A DNA stretch of 6,318 bases, from the NCBI GenBank assembly GCA_905200565.1, contig CAJKKX010000143.1, positions 1 through 6,318 on the forward strand, given 5' to 3'. A model generated the notes under the pieces. It did no database searches. It was not told where the DNA came from and saw nothing but the letters and a program-made list of their open reading frames with translations. The translations under genes were made by a program, and so were the position numbers. Positions 6,221 to 6,318 of the stretch are shown here, one piece after another. How positions within the stretch are numbered: position 1 is the first letter of the stretch; each line of letters begins with the position of its first letter. The stretch is from an uncultured Lachnospiraceae bacterium. Its GTDB lineage: Bacteria > Bacillota_A > Clostridia > Lachnospirales > Lachnospiraceae.

Positions 6221-6221
6221 A
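6213..6221 (+). promoter_or_regulatory. Spo0A box overlapping the spoIIG -35
   Basis: TTTGTCAAA on the plus strand matches the Spo0A box consensus TTTGTCRAA at every position. It overlaps the -35 hexamer TTGACA, where Spo0A~P also binds at the B. subtilis spoIIG promoter. Confidence 0.7.
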
Positions 6222-6246
6222 ACAGCCACCCAAAACCGCAGATTTC

Positions 6247-6255
6247 CTCGACAAG
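6247..6255 (-). promoter_or_regulatory. Candidate second Spo0A box
   Basis: CTTGTCGAG on the minus strand keeps the TTGTCGA core and matches the consensus at seven of nine positions. It lies 34 bp upstream of the first box, centre to centre, about three helical turns. Confidence 0.4.
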
Positions 6256-6269
6256 ATGTGACATCCAAA

Positions 6270-6318
6270 TTATATGGTCCTGTAATCAAAGGCATCAACA
6301 CCGGCGCCGTAGCGGTGT
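6270..6318 (-). CDS. Probable C-terminus of the upstream gene (partial)
   Basis: One minus-strand frame enters from the window edge and ends at TAA 6272-6270, reading HRYGAGVDAFDYRTI. It stops 63 nt before the terminator hairpin, as expected for an upstream gene. In Bacillus and many Clostridia ftsZ precedes spoIIGA, but this peptide lacks the usual FtsZ tail (IPxFLRR-like). With only 15 codons the frame could be chance; a second minus-strand frame is also open here. I do not recognise it. Confidence 0.35.
   Translation of the reverse strand, partial: HRYGAGVDAFDYRTI

Noticed and set aside
6214..6261. Plus-strand TTG mini-frame MSKQPPKTADFLDKM
   Set aside because: It has GGGAGG 8 nt upstream only because the terminator palindrome mirrors the spoIIGA binding site. 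It is 15 codons long, overlaps the Spo0A box and promoter, and stops at once.
6176..6316. Second minus-strand frame open from the window edge to TGA 6178-6176
   Set aside because: It would run through the Spo0A boxes, the promoter and the terminator hairpin, which argues against coding; the frame ending at 6270 fits the layout better.

Overview
The window comes from an endospore-forming, anaerobe-type member of the Firmicutes, most likely Lachnospiraceae or a close relative in Clostridia. The evidence is a spoIIGA-sigE pair, a clostridial-type CarD protein, a HelD/UvrD-like ATPase, strong AGGAGG ribosome binding sites, and sigma-A-type promoters and intrinsic terminators of low-to-medium GC. 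Every supported gene is on the minus strand, so transcription runs from the right end of the window to the left.

Layout in the direction of transcription: (1) 6270-6318 is probably the last codons of an upstream gene. (2) 6163-6255 is a compact control region: a Spo0A-box/-35 element, a -10 at long spacing, and a perfect 15-bp terminator hairpin whose 3' arm carries the spoIIGA Shine-Dalgarno sequence. (3) spoIIGA (5331-6161) encodes the membrane aspartic protease and sigE (4573-5313) its substrate, pro-sigma-E; they are tightly coupled. (4) A short spacer holds three degenerate 26-bp repeats and a TTGACA/TACAAT promoter. (5) A 1135-codon HelD-type gene (1027-4434) follows. (6) A 299-bp intergenic region holds a strong promoter with an intrinsic terminator in its leader. 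(7) A CarD-family gene (206-727) ends in a textbook terminator at 90-119. (8) A promoter-like TATAAT and the possible start of another gene lie at the left edge.

How the genes fit together: SpoIIGA activates SigE in the mother cell early in sporulation. HelD-type ATPases recycle stalled RNA polymerase, and CarD proteins bind the RNA polymerase beta subunit at promoters. Three proteins that act on RNA polymerase are therefore encoded in a row, although helD and carD have their own promoters and are not clearly part of the sporulation operon.

The two most unusual observations: the HelD protein carries a C-terminal domain that reads like the N-terminal beta-sandwich of glycoside hydrolase family 31, joined by a repeat-rich linker and without the catalytic barrel; and the inferred spoIIG transcription start lies inside a terminator hairpin, so that only sporulation-promoter transcripts would escape termination and expose the spoIIGA ribosome binding site.
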